The translations under genes were made by a program, and so were the position numbers. Below are positions 34,963 through 46,690 of a stretch of DNA of 64,000 bases, one piece after another. Source of the DNA: Anniella stebbinsi (lineage: Eukaryota > Chordata > Lepidosauria > Squamata > Anniellidae); NCBI GenBank assembly GCA_029215795.1, contig JARDYH010000003.1:263967562-264031561 (forward strand), given 5' to 3'. How positions within the stretch are numbered: the stretch's first letter is position 1; every line of letters starts with the position of its first letter. The notes under the pieces are model-generated. The model did no database searches. It was not told where the DNA came from and worked only from the letters and a program-made list of their open reading frames with translations.

Positions 34963-35702
34963 CAGTAGAGGCTGGTGGCTCCACTTTTGGAGTGGTGGTG
35001 AGTCCCTTCTGGGTTTTAGGCTGTTTCTACACCAGGCTTTTTGCCTGGAATTACCCCCGGCTGGTCCCTGTACTTTCACATGACGCACAGGGACTCCCGG
35101 GGTTGGGGGGGGGAAGCCGATTTTTCTGCAGGCCTGGGAAGTTCCTGGGACCGCGGGAGATGTGGCTGCCCATCCCAACTGCTGCCGTGCTTACATGTGA
35201 GTAAGTGTGGCAGCAGAAATGGGCACGGTGCTGCACAGCGTGGCTCCGTGCTCATCAAGGGAGGGGGTGGCAGCAATTTTGCCACCCCTGGGATGGCAGG
35301 TAGGGGGGTGGGGGCCCAATTTTGCATGGTTTTAAAAAAAAAAAAACCTTACCTTTCGCATGAGCACTTGTGTGCTTTCTCCGCCCGGAAAGAAAGGCAG
35401 GTGCGACGTGCAATGGCCTGGGACGAAGGTGGGTCATCGCACTTTTGTTTGTATTAGAGCAATGATCCTGGAAGCAGGTACTTCCGGGATCACTGCCCCT
35501 CCCTCCCTCTACATCTGTCTGGTGTAGAAACAGCCTTAGTGAGAACCACCCAGAGCTTTAGAGGTGCTACCGAAGGTGCTGAAACCTTCCCCCAAAATGG
35601 TTTCAGCACCTTGGATAGCACCTTTAGAGCTCTGGCTGGTTTTCACTAAAACCCAGAGTGGAATCATTGCCCCTCCAAAGCGGAATCCACCAGCCACCAC
35701 TG
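34963..35702. mobile_element. family P MITE split by Harbinger-like MITE
   Basis: Left end CAGTAGAGGCTGGTGGCTCC and right end ATCCACCAGCCACCACTG. The arms pair through GGGTTTTAGTGA-AACC and CCAGAGCT. The element at 35019-35535 splits the left arm. Confidence 0.82.
35019..35535. mobile_element. PIF/Harbinger-like MITE, 517 bp
   Basis: Ends GGCTGTTTCTACACCAG and its inverse CTGGTGTAGAAACAGCC. The 3-bp duplication TTA lies at 35016-35018 and 35536-35538. The opposite arm of the host family P element reads GGGTTTTAGTG without interruption, which proves the target. A second member is at 45584-46024. Confidence 0.9.
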
Positions 35703-35703
35703 G

Positions 35704-36119
35704 GTGACCACCCTACATTTCTTTGGAAAGCGGTTTCCTTGGAAAGCATTTCCTTGGAAAGTGGTTTCCTTGGAAAGGGAGAGGCCTGTCGGGCTGTTTC
35801 GGTTGGCCTAAAATTGCTTGGAGATTGAGGACCGCTGCCCATTGGGGATGAGTTTGAGCTTATAGAGGCACCTAGAACCAAGTGGGTTATCTTTGCGCAT
35901 CGAGGAACCAAATGGCTGATCGAATGCGTACGCAGCGAAAGTGCAGGCCATGCTTTCTCCCACCCCAGCACAAGAACACGTTGTACAGATGGCCATTTTG
36001 CTATTACATTGTATTCGGGGATTCCAAAGCACAGATCTCTTCAGTGATTGGTAATAAAATAATGCCTGCCCAACTTTGACTGCTTGATAGATGTTGTTTA
36101 TTGGTTTTAGAGCTAGCAA
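35704..36119. other. intron 2 stretch, short tandem GGAAAG repeat
   Basis: 35718-35780 has repeated TTTCCTTGGAAAG units (about four). The rest is not recognised. Confidence 0.5.
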
Positions 36120-36345
36120 AGCTTTGCTTTAATTACTGCTCAAGCTGAAGTTAGTTCCTCGCGTGCCACGTTCAGATATGATCCTCTTTTTATTAGGACA
36201 ATGGAGAGGCATTATGTTCAATTAGTGGGCTTGAAATAAACATTGACCAGGTGGTGTCACTTGAATGGTTATCCGGAATCCTCTGTTGAGAGAGCATCAG
36301 ATTGAAACAAGAGCTTTTTTTGTGGTTCTGGCTAGGGATAGACTG
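36120..36345. promoter_or_regulatory. candidate conserved noncoding element
   Basis: Repeat-free, with ACAATGG (SOX-like), TTCAATTAGTGG (homeodomain-like) and GACCAGGTGGTGTCAC. Called on composition alone. Confidence 0.25.
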
Positions 36346-36597
36346 ATACCTGTGGCCAGATCTTTCTCCCTGTTTCTGGCCTTCGCAGATTCTTGGCTTG
36401 TTGTATTGGCAAATTAGTTCATGTGGGGCATAATGGTTAGGGGGTTGGACTAAGAATGTGGAGAACCCGTTGGCTATGGAACTTACCACATGATTTAGGC
36501 CAGTCACTGCCTTTCAGCCAAGCCCACCTTATAGGGTTGTTCTTGTAAAATGGTAGAGTTAGAGGGAACCATAGATGTTTTGGCGAAAGTGTGGTAT

Positions 36598-37590
36598 AAT
36601 AATCATACTGCTTTTATACAAATCTATGGTGCGGCCACTCTTAGAATACTGTGTACAGTTCTGGTCACCACACCTAAAATAACATATTATAGAGCTGGAA
36701 AAAGATCAGAAAAGGGTGACCAAAATGATTAAGGAGCTGGAGCATCTCCCCTATGAGGGAAGGTTACAACAGTTGGGATTGCTCAGCTTGGAAAAAAGGA
36801 GGTTAAGGGGAGACCTGATAGAGGTGTACAAAATTATGCATGGTGTGGAGAATGTGGATAGGGAGACATTTTTCTCCCTCTCTCAAAATGCTAGAACCCA
36901 ATGGGGTTATCCCAGGAAGCTGATTGGTGGGAGATTCTCTGTTTAAAAGTTTTAATTTTTTTCGGACAAAAACAAAACACAAACACTACAACACACAACA
37001 TTAAAATGGACTTCCGAATTTCTCCAACAAACAAGAATTTCTACATAGTGAGTGAATTTCCCGACTTCCATCAATTAATTTTCTTCCAATTTAATCACTG
37101 AATCCGCTTGCAAATATATCCTTCCCTTCTCTCTCTTTTAAAAAGTCTATCAGAGGTTTCCATTCCTCAGTGAACCCAATTGTTGTTTTATCTTTTATTA
37201 TCGCTGTGAGTTTTGCCATTTCCGCCAATTCATGACAAATAAAAGGAAGGACTTCTTCACACAGCGCATAGTTAAATTATGGAATTCACTACCAAAAGAT
37301 GTAGTGAAAGCCACCAGTTTGGATGACTTTAAAAGGGGGTTGGATAAATTCCTGGAGGAGAAGGCTATCAATGGTTGGTAGCCCTGATGGTTATGTGCTA
37401 CCTCCAGTATCCGAGGCAGTAAGCCTGTGTGTACCAGTTGCTGGGGAACATGGGTGGGAGGGTGCTGCTGCACCATGTCCTGCTTTATTGATCCCTGACC
37501 AATGGCTGGTTGGCCACTGTGTGAACAGAGTGCTGGACCAGGTGGACTCTTGGTCTGATCCAGCATGGCACTTCTTATGTCCTTAAAAAA
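36598..37590 (+). mobile_element. CR1 LINE 3' end, split by an insertion
   Basis: 36598-36937 and 37232-37590 are consecutive parts of a plus-strand CR1. 36716-36936 encodes IKELEHLPYEGRLQQLGLLS and [20 protein letters not shown]. The join GGTGGGAGATTC / GACAAATAAAAGG matches the uninterrupted copies at 27061 and 50228. Confidence 0.88.
36938..37231 (-). mobile_element. insertion in CR1, LINE-like
   Basis: 294 bp of AT-rich DNA with (A)n-rich text CGGACAAAAACAAAACAC at one side and GCCATTTCCGCCAATTC at the other. It resembles the 3' end of an L1-like LINE in reverse. The short flanking ATTC may be part of a target duplication. The family is an inference. Confidence 0.5.
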
Positions 37591-38939
37591 TAAAATAAGA
37601 GCATTGGCATCTCCTCCCCCCACCCCTGCATGTGTGAAATTCTCATTCTCATTCTGTGTGTGTGTTTTGGGGGGGGGATAATCTTCTGTAGAATGTGGCT
37701 TGTCTTACTTTCTAGAGCCATCCATGCTATTGCATTCTAATATGGTGCATTGTGATTTGGTTTGCCATAATCTAGATTAAGGAGGTTTAGCCTGTGATAG
37801 TCTGTTCTTACATTATAGGTGAGAGGCTGGGAGGATCCCGAATGCTGTAAAGGTTATAGAAAGGACTGCTCACCTTGCTCATTTCTTCAATGAGACTTTT
37901 TGAGAGTGTGTTTATAGTTTTTAGTACCTTTTTGTTTTTTCTCCCCTTTAAATTTAAACAACATACCTGCAATTGTCTTTCAATGTTTGCAAGTATTCCA
38001 ATAAAAATGTTCACACAGTATAACATTTAAATCACATTAAGAGTGTTTTAATCCCCCCCTCAAACTTTTTAGGTCAAATACTAGTGGAGTACCGGAACAA
38101 ATAACTTAACTTGGGATACCTTCTTTGCTTTTGTTGTTTACTAAATACAAGCACAATAAATGTGCCAGATGAGATCACCATCTTGGGCATCAGAAAATGT
38201 TCGGATGCAAACTGAAGATTTTCTGGTGCAAATTACCCTACGCGAATGAGCCTGCTTTGCACAGGAACATTTGCATCAGAAAATTTTCCAATTCAAAATG
38301 TCCTGGAAACCCCCACACCAGTATTCCTGCCGCTGCCATAAAGCGAACTCAGGATTCAGTCATAAAATTAGGCTGGAAAAGTTGGCAATATCTGACTACA
38401 GCCAAAGAGTAGTTGGTCAGTTGGTGGGCCAGTTGACGACCCTGATCAGTGTCCTATCCGTGCATTATAGTATGCAAGTCCTTAAAAGCCATATGCGACA
38501 CCAAAGCATAGCATTCCAATGCAGTTCCCCCTAACCAGATCTCCTGCCACTAAGATCAAAGGCTCCGCAGTCTTAACTAAATGGAGGAAGATCACTGAAT
38601 TGGTGCCTCCATTAGGTACAGGTTCTTAGCATCTTTTACCCTATTCCTTAGTGGTCTTGCTGCAATTAGAAATACTGGCAGCCCACCCTGCTGTTTGTAA
38701 CAGAAGCATATGCGTGGTTGAGAGAACCAGGTGGAAAGGGAACATTGGGTATGTCCTGACTCTCTTCATTTTGGGTGCCTGCCCTGGCTTTTCTGCTGCC
38801 AGGAGACACCTTACATTTTAGAAACAATCTGGCAATTTAAATCAGTCCTGCTTGTAGCTCTGGAGACTCTGGGAGAAAGATAGCTGTATTTTGAAACCCG
38901 TTGCTATTTTGGAATCATTCTGGCAAGCTGTTATATGCC
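37591..38939. other. intron 2 stretch, nothing recognised
   Basis: Largely unique. No exon or named repeat. Confidence 0.4.
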
Positions 38940-39078
38940 TGTTACCATTCATTGATGGCAGGATCTGAACTACTGCTTTATAGATATTGAAGTGCACTGG
39001 GGCCCATGACACATGCCGTATACCGTTTTCAAACCACTTTCATAGTGCTATATCTTGCTTGGTGTAGAACTGCCCAAG
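38940..39078. repeat. palindromic MITE half (CACCAAGCAGG type)
   Basis: Right half of the family at 22499: GAAGTGCACTGGGGCCCATG, then CTTGCTTGGTGTAGAACTGCC. Confidence 0.6.
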
Positions 39079-39469
39079 TGCTTCGAAAGATTGATCTGTT
39101 CATATTTTGGAGTCTTATGTGGCAAGGCGTGATGGAGTGTCGGCTGTGGATCAGGAAGGCCTGGGGCCAAAGCCCCCATGAAGCTTGCTGGGGGTGGGGT
39201 GTTTGGGATGGCCCCTGCGTCCTGCCAGGGATCACCAGTGCTGATGGTCTCTCTGGGTCTTTGAGCCACCATTTTAAATGCCCCCACAATGCTGAGGAGC
39301 ATGGTGGGAAATGTTTAAATGGCGGCCTCCCAGCAGAAGCAGCAGGCCTAAGGCTGCAATCCGATGCACAGGGCTGACGAGGGGGGGTGGGGTGGAAGCC
39401 GGTACAAATTACCAGGACCCAGTGTTCTGAAAGGGGGCCCAGGGCCTGACTATGTTGCCCACGCTTTTG

Positions 39470-39700
39470 TCTTTCTTGGTAGTATCATTATTTGTCGATT
39501 GTTTTCACATCCATTGTAGAATTGGTGAATTTCAAAGAAAATAACAATGATGTACACAATTCTGTCAGTTATCGGCCAATATAGACTCTAATCAACCAAG
39601 GAACTCTTTTGCAGCAGGCACGGGCGGGGTTGCTTGTCATTGCAAAGAGCCGCTCGATTGAAACGATCCACACGGAAGGCCATAGAAACCGCCAGGGGAA
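39470..39700. promoter_or_regulatory. candidate conserved noncoding element
   Basis: Repeat-free AT-rich block with GATTGTTTTCACATCCATTG, AAATAACAATGATG and CTAATCAACCAAGG. Called on composition alone. Confidence 0.25.
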
Positions 39701-39870
39701 CAACTGAGTGGGAAGGAGCTGTTTCTTTTCAGTCTAACAGATCCCCTCGTGCATCCTTCCCACCCGCCCACAAAACACTGGAGCAGGCATCAAAACCTTA
39801 GGACCTCTCCGAGAGAAAACGCACACACGTCTCCCATTGCCTTTCTCAATTCTTTCTGAGACTCTTCCTA

Positions 39871-40789
39871 GAGATGTGAAGGCCCAGAAAAACCCGGAAA
39901 AATTCGACCCCCCCAGTGTTTTTCATTTTTTTCGAAGACTTTTTTGTTCCCCCCATCCCGAAAAATTGGAAGAATTGAAAAAAATGAAGAAAAAACAGAT
40001 TATGGAATGTTTTATTTTAGCATGATGCATAAAATGTTTAAGACAAGGTGTTTATATATTTACTTCTCCAAATGATTTCTAAAAACTATGTACAGTATCA
40101 GATTATTACAATTTCTGTGCACCGAAGACAATCAAGTCCTAGATTGCAAACTGAGACTACAGCTCTCAAATACAAGAGCAAGATGCATTTCTGCCTCTAG
40201 GGGGCACTGCCATTGAAGCAGAGACTGGAACTGATAGTGATAGCTATAGCTCAGAAAATTAGTATGATTAAATTTCATGCATATTAATTTAATCTCGGTC
40301 CCCCTTTTTTCTCATTTCTTTTTATGGGAATGGGTGCTTTATGTCAGCTTGACACTGTGGAGGACTAGCAGAGACATAAATAATTTTTCTTGTTACTAAT
40401 GTTAATGGTTCTTTCTGTTTGTTTTTTTAATTGTTTTTTGCCTGCTCCTCATAAACAGGCAAAACCAAAGAGGTTCTTTACAGTTCAGGAACTTGTAGCC
40501 CCATTTGTTAAAAAAAAAAAAGTAAAAATTTAAAAAAGTAAATTCAATTTGTAATAATTGCTTGAATGTACTATACTTTTAATATACCAAATGTAATAAT
40601 TTTATGCCAAACCAACTTGTACATAGCTACATTTTGTTCCTAAAGTAACAAAGTGACTTTCAATCCATAAAAAGTGCTAATACTGCATTTTTTCATTTTT
40701 TCTGTAAATTTCCGGTTTTCCCGAAAACCCCTGGAAAAAACCAGTTTTTTCCCCATGGCTTCAAAATTTCCCAAAATTTTACAACTTTA
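39871..40789. mobile_element. 919-bp AT-rich insertion with 10-bp direct repeats
   Basis: The decamer ACTCTTCCTA occurs at 39861-39870 and again at 40790-40799, bracketing the segment. Inside each end are partly inverted motifs: AGAAAAACCCGGAAAAATTC at the left, and TTTCCGGTTTTCCCGAAAAC and CCAGTTTTTTCC at the right. An 8-bp hAT duplication within the 10 bp is possible. There is no coding frame. Confidence 0.7.
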
Positions 40790-40799
40790 ACTCTTCCTA

Positions 40800-42480
40800 C
40801 TTGCATTGATTGTTTCTTGATTTTATGACATTACAGGGATCATCCTTGCTGGGGCCCCTGAATTTTTTCCCCACAGGGGCCCAAACCCACTCTCGGTGGC
40901 AATGCCTATACACCAGGGGCGTGAGACCTCTTCCAGCTTGAGAGCTGAATTCCATTTTGAGGAATGTTTCAGAAGCCATGTTCCAGAGGTGGGCAGAGTC
41001 AACGGCCAAAAGCGGTGGGGCCAAAAATACCAACATCTTTTCGCTTAAAGCACTTACTGCCTGCGACTAAGCCGTAGGGGAGGTGTTTCAACCTTTTAGC
41101 ATGCGGGAAAAACACTGCACAAAAGCCAAGACTGCTCCAAACGATCAGTGATTGAGGAAAGGGGATGTGGCAAGAGGAAGGGTATGTATTCATCTGGGGA
41201 ACCCCAGAGGGGCAGGTTTGGTCCCCAGGATGTCTAGGTTCTGTCCCCCGACCTGGTGATCTGCATCCCTGCTATAGCTTTCTGGGGAGACGTGCCTAGG
41301 ATTGCACTGAAAAAACAGCAGAGCAGAACCTAAAGAAAGATCAGCCGCATTTTTCCAATCTAAAAATAGCTTAAAAGCGCTGCGCAAATAACAAGAACTT
41401 TGATAAAAGACTCAGCGCCAGGCGAGCCTCCCTAAGGAGCAGGTTTCACAGATGGGGCACCGGCATTGAAAAGGCCTTTTCTTGCCTCCTCTCCCTGCTC
41501 GTTTTTGCAAATGAAAAGAAAAATCTGAAAGCGCTCCTTTTCCGTAGGCCAGCTCCTTAAACAGGGCTGTGACAATGGAAGTTGGTCCCATTGAAAAATC
41601 AAATCAAATCTCCTCCCCCACTTTAGTCTGAGACATTTTCTGCAGGTTTTCGGGAATTCGGAGGCAAGGACCGGCATGGTGCAAGTAGTTTGTCTCAAAA
41701 ATCCTCCGGGCAGATAGATTTGTGGCAGCCCTTTGAGGTCGCCTCATGAAAACCCCACTCCTCGAGGCAACAGGGGCTTTCGCTCTCCAAAGGCACAATG
41801 GCATTGAAGGTGGTGTGATGGACGTGACAATTTCCATTCCGTATGGCACTGGTTTCTTTTGTCCCGCCATTGTCTCTGGTCAAATAGGGTTGAGGTGCTT
41901 TTGAAGCATTACCAAACCCACAGAGACAATAGCAAGATGAGTGCGCTTGCTTACAGGCACTGTCTGCCTCTCCGGAAACAAAAAGGGCTATTTGCCTCCT
42001 TACTGCCTTACCGTGGGCATATTTCTAGACTGTGGAGTAACGTGTACCCTGAAGGCATTTTGGGTTTCTCCAGCTGCCCTGGTGAAATTTCGTCGCGATT
42101 GAGCCCTTGGTGTACTACAGGCTGTGGCTGGATTTTAAATGCATGCTCAGAATGAGAGCTGCATTAGAATATCAGCTTGGCCTGGTCTCCAAAATGCGAC
42201 TTTTGGATTGCTTAGCAGCTGGCATTTGTAGTTTGTGTGGTAATGAAAGTTTTGCAAAGAAGGCCTGTTCTGGGAAATATATTCAAATGGAAGAAAGTGC
42301 CAGCTCCCTGGGAGCTCACCTCCTGCACTTGCTGAGCTCTGCCTGCTGGGCCCTCTTTGGCCGAGCCGTCCTGGCGAGCGTTCGGTATTGCGCGCGTCCA
42401 AGGCTTCCAGAAAGTGCATAATTCTCTCAGCATGCTATTAGTGTGCTGGGGGAATTGTGCAATTTCCGGAGGCCCCGGGC
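40800..42480. other. intron 2 stretch with old LINE relic
   Basis: 41340-41570 (GCCTCCCTAAGGAGCAGG, then CACAGATGGGGCACC) looks like reversed L2 tail text. The remainder is not recognised. Confidence 0.4.
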
Positions 42481-42780
42481 GTGTGCTTTTACACCCCCCC
42501 CCCCATTAGGGCCTGAAAGGACCTCTTAACACTTGCATTAAGGGGCCCTTACAGGCCCCGCTGGGCGTGGGGGGGCATGTGGGAAAGCACACTAGGGCCT
42601 AAGACTCCCATCGGTGGGGCAGGAAGACATTTCCCCACACCTGACCTAAGGGACTATGGGGTGAAAATCCGCCGGGCGGGCTTGGTGGGGCTGGAGAGGG
42701 CCGAGCCCTTGGATTCTGTCGAGCAACCAGGCCCCGGTGGATTTTTGCCCCATCCCTATTCAAATGGGGTTTGGTGCTCT
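42481..42780. other. GC-rich block, unassigned
   Basis: C-runs and the inverted pair GGGCCTGAAAGG / GGGGCCCTTACAGGCCCC suggest a MITE, but no clear ends are visible. Confidence 0.35.
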
Positions 42781-42958
42781 TGAAAGGGCCATTCCACACA
42801 TTATGCAACAACAGAAATGTGTTTACCAAGTCGAGTCTCAACAGGGAACCACACCCAGTCCTGGATCTCCAATCAATTTATCCTTATGATACATGTATTT
42901 TTTAAAAAACTGTTTGCTACATTAACAAATTACATTGCTTACATGTACACCTTAAAAC

Positions 42959-43484
42959 AGGGAACCTGTGACCCTCCAGATATTGGACTATGACTTCCAC
43001 AATTTCTGACCATTGGTCATGTCGGAGCTGATGGGAGTTGGAGTCCTGACAATATCCAGAGGTAGGGGTGTATGAGAAATTTGTTTCAGGACATTTTTGA
43101 TCAGGATTTTACCCAGTTCACACCTTCCGGACTGAACACAGAGACAATCTGAGGTCGAAACTCATACATTTCTGAGTTCGCAATGTGATTCCCAGACCAA
43201 AAAAATGTGTTCAACAGCATGCGTACATGTCAGAAATTTGCACAAGTACACTTTGATCACAGGAGAAGCATGCGTACATTTCCAAAATGCATACAGGTGA
43301 TGAGTACATTTGGAAAAACACAGATGGAAATATGCACAGATTTTTATGAGAAAAAGAAAAAAACGAAGCTCACAATCTGATATGGACTAGATCTGGAATG
43401 AGCTTCAAGATGGAATCCAGAGAACTTTGGTGAGTTGAGTTTTGCTGATGCGCACATCCCTAGCCACAGGTTTCCCACCTCTGC
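42959..43484. mobile_element. hAT-like MITE split by another hAT-like element
   Basis: Left end CAGGGAACCTGTGACCCTCC. The right end GCCACAGGTTTCCCACCTCTG lies after the insertion. Inner arms GGACTATGACTTCC and GGAGTTGGAGTCC. Confidence 0.7.
43073..43462. mobile_element. hAT-like element, 390 bp
   Basis: Starts TAGGGGTGTATG and ends GCGCACATCCCTA, the TAGGG..CCCTA ends shared with other hAT-like elements here. Contains repeated ATGCGTACAT and ATTTCCAAAATGCATAC text. The flanks TCCAGAGG and GCCACAGG agree only partly. Confidence 0.65.
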
Positions 43485-43558
43485 CTTAGCATGAAAAGAG
43501 GCCCTTTGCATGTACTCCCCTATCTATATTTATGGTATTTCCTACTTTGGGTAAATTG

Positions 43559-44624
43559 TAGGGATGTGCACTGGATTGGATCTGATCCACGATCCGAATC
43601 CGATCCAGAGGGAAATCGGATAAATTATCCGATTTCCGATCCGACAGCTGGATCGGCCGATCCAATCCGAACCGATCCGAAAAGGTTCCGAACTGGTTCG
43701 GGCTGATCGGCGGATTGGCGGGCGCCCACTGGTGCCCACCGCCGCTTCCAAAGGTGGGCGCCAGCGGGCGCCCGCCGATGAAAGTGGACAGCGGGGGGGG
43801 GGCACGCGGAGGGGAGGAGGGGGGCCCTTACCTTTCCGGGACGTCTGCTCCCGTCCGGCACCGGCGGCTACTACCAGCAGGCTTCGCAGCCTGCTCCAGG
43901 GTGGCGCGCCGGGTGAAGACATCACCCGGCGCGCTACTCTAGAGCAGGCCGCAAAACCCGCTGGCGGTAGCCACCGGCGCCAGACGGGAGCGGTCGTCCC
44001 AGAAAGGTGAGGAGGGGGGCGCGCGGAGGGTAGGAGGGGGGCCCTTACCTTTATGGGACGTACGCTCCCGTCCGGCGCCGGCGGCTACCGCCAGCGGGCT
44101 GTGCGGCCTGCTCTAGAGTAGCGCGCCGGGTGATCACCCGGCGCGCTACTCTAGAGCAGGCCACAAAGCCCGCCGGCAGTAGCCGCTGGCGTCGGACGGG
44201 AGCGGACGTCCCTGTAAGGTAAGCAAGCAGTGGCGGGGGGAGGTGGCTTACCCCCCCCCGGAGCCAACCGCTTCTATCCGCTGGCGCCCGCGGGCGCCAG
44301 CGGATGTAAGCGGACGGCCCCAGGGGGGAGTAGGGAGCGTAGGGGGGGCTTACCTGCCAGGGCCGTCCACAGTGGACGGCCCCGGGGGGGAGGGAGTTAG
44401 GCCCCCCCTCACCCACCCGCCGCCATTTTTTCCTCATAGACTTGCATTACAATGCAAGTCTATGGGGAAAAAATGGCGGCCGATCCAAAATTTTCGAATT
44501 TTGGATCGGGATCGGACTCAATCCGGTCCGGGGGGCCTCCGATTTTGTCCGATCCGATCCGTGACAAAATTGGAGGTCCCGATCTGGGTCCCGATCCGAT
44601 CCGGGGGGTCCGTGCACACCCCTA
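43559..44624. mobile_element. GC-rich palindromic hAT-like element, copy 1 (1066 bp)
   Basis: Ends TAGGGATGTGCAC and GTGCACACCCCTA. A perfect 8-bp target duplication GTAAATTG lies at 43551-43558 and 44625-44632. Sub-terminal stretches are rich in GATCCGATCC-like repeats. Internally there are two large palindromes centred near 43919 and 44133; the second has a perfect 54-bp core (44107-44160). A hairpin built on GCCGCCATTTTTT lies at 44419-44480. CTTACC or GGTAAG strings occur at 43827, 44044, 44218, 44247 and 44349. CpG-dense in an AT-rich intron. There is no transposase frame; apparent ORFs are compositional. Confidence 0.92.
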
Positions 44625-44632
44625 GTAAATTG

Positions 44633-45580
44633 CTCAACTTCCTGAAAAGGTTGAAAAATATGAGACAATATAAGATAAACCTAATTCTTTACAAAGTGGT
44701 CGATTTGGCCTTCTTTTGCAATGTGCAGAAAGCGGAAACATGTGTATAATATGCTCAGCGCATATGTATGTAAATCATTTTGGAAGCTCTGAAAGCTTTC
44801 AAAATAAAGATAATTTGTGTATCATCTGCCTCGATTGCATTTTGACTTCTGTTTAAAGCTTTCTAAATATGTGAACATCTGGCAAAAGGAAGCAAATGGA
44901 AATCCCCTAGTATATATTGGTCATCAGACTAATCGCATTAATAGGTCCTCTGGGAACCAGCAAGGGCCTTGATGCTGCCCCTCTGACACCATTCTGCATT
45001 TGGTGACCTGGAATTTACTTCTGAAAATAGTATGCTGCAATTCTTGAACCCTCTGAAGCAGAGTAAGCAACTAGGAGAGCCTGGTTTTCAAGGTGCAAAA
45101 TCCCCCCTGTACTCCTCTAGTTTTTACATGCCTCCTGGGGGTTGTGTGCCAGGCAGGGGTGCCCCTAGGCCAGCTGCCAACAACTGGCGCCCTAGGCGAA
45201 CCATGCAATTGGTTCCCCCTCCCCACCCCAAGGACAGACTAGGCTGGGGAATTTGGTAATCTGGGAAACATTTTGCCCCCCCCCCCGCATTTTCCATTTA
45301 ATGAAGAGGCAACCCCCACCTCACCCCACATCTTTGGAAACATAAATATTTTCATATATAATAAAAGATGCCCCAAATGTTTTTTTTTAAAATCACTAAT
45401 CACTGAATCTGCAAAACAACAAAGGAGACGAGGACAGGTGTGTGCTGAGGAGGGATTTGAAGGGAGGAAGCAAAATACAGGTGATCTTGGAGGGACTGCC
45501 AGGCTAAAGGAGAAAGGATGGGGTCATTTAAGGGAGCAAGAGACATGTGGGCATCCGAGGCTGGGAGAGTTGGAGGAGTG
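44633..45580. other. intron 2 stretch; possible regulatory DNA near 44760-44960
   Basis: 44760-44960 is repeat-free and AT-rich (AAATCATTTTGGAAGCTCTG and ATCGCATTAATAGG). The rest has C-runs and no recognised family. Confidence 0.35.
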
Positions 45581-45583
45581 AAG

Positions 45584-46024
45584 GGCCATTGCTACACCGG
45601 TCTGTTTACCCGGGACCATTTCCGGCTAGTCCTGTGCTCCCTGGAAAATCCTGATTTTTCCCCGGTCCTGGAAATTTTTCAAGACTGCAGGAGATGTGGT
45701 TGCCCATCCCGGATGCTGCTGTGCTTACTCATGCCCCTCAGGGGAGAAGGGGGGAGCAACTCTGCCATCCCCAGGATGGTGGGGGAGCCCCCCCAATATT
45801 GGGTGTTTTCTTATTTTTAAAGACTTACATTTTCCGATGGAGCGCAAGTGCGCTCTTCGGGCCAGCTGTAAAAAAAAATAACAGCTGGCGCCACGGTGTG
45901 ATGTCCCTCCTTCCTCCTGGGACATCTCACCTCCTCTGTGGCTTAGAACGATGATCCCAGAAGCAGGTACTTCCTGGATCTCCGGCCCTCCCTCCCTCTA
46001 CACCCGTATGGTGTAGAAACGGCC
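45584..46024. mobile_element. PIF/Harbinger-like MITE, 441 bp
   Basis: Ends GGCCATTGCTACACC and the inverted GGTGTAGAAACGGCC. The 3-bp duplication AAG lies at 45581-45583 and 46025-46027. Internal text (GAGATGTGGTTGCCCATCCC and CCCTCCCTCCCTCTACA) is shared with 35019-35535. Confidence 0.88.
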
Positions 46025-46139
46025 AAGGTCAGAAGTAGGAATGTGATGGGAAAGAAGGGCAGAAAAAGATGGTGGATAAGGGTAGCAAAGGCCTTTAAAA
46101 GACAAGAAAGGGGGTTGGATCCAGACTCAGGCTGTAGCC

Positions 46140-46215
46140 GTATCCCCACTTTCCTGGAGGTAAAGAACATTGAAATCAATGGGACTTTTGTTTGAGTGGA
46201 CACATATAGGATTCT
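46140..46215. repeat. short interspersed repeat relic
   Basis: TTGAAATCAATGGGACTTTTG and ATAGGATTCTACTGT recur, partly, at 47418-47485 and 21990-22075. Confidence 0.4.
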
Positions 46216-46329
46216 ACTGTAAGTTAGCCGTACTTGTCCCATCGTTTTCAATGGTGCATTCAACTCGGTTAGTCTCAATCCCACCTGAGGAGTTTGTGCT
46301 AGATAAAGACTATTCAGCTCTCTATATGT

Positions 46330-46462
46330 TAGGATGGCCAGATGCAAGAGAGGACAGGCCTTGTTCACCTTCAATAGTTGTGTAGAAGAGGGGATTTCAG
46401 CAGTTGGTGCTTGCGTGATAAGCTACACCAGCTGAAATGTCCTCTTCTACACAAGAGTTAAT
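46330..46462. mobile_element. single-arm relative of the 320-bp foldback
   Basis: Starts TAGGATGGCCAGATGCAAGA and includes TGTGTAGAAGAGGGGATTTC and the inverted AATGTCCTCTTCTACACAAG. The right end is missing. Confidence 0.6.
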
Positions 46463-46690
46463 GAAAACAATAAATAAAGTCAACTGACTTAAAAAAACAA
46501 CAACCCACCCTGATATCGATAAAATAAAAAAGGAGAGCAGAGAAAAGCAATCCAGTGCACCAACTGAGTCCACCGTAAAAGAACTTGGAATTTCAGCTGA
46601 ACCCTTGGAAGGCAAAGAGGTAAGGGGCGATGAAATCGAGTAGCCATTGGGTCAGGAAATGATGGGGGGTTCCTTACAGACCTGCTAGGT

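Noticed and set aside
43542..44749. Several open frames in the GC-rich element
   Set aside because: Pro/Arg/Gly-rich products of palindromic DNA, different in the two copies, with no transposase motif such as a hAT dimerisation domain.
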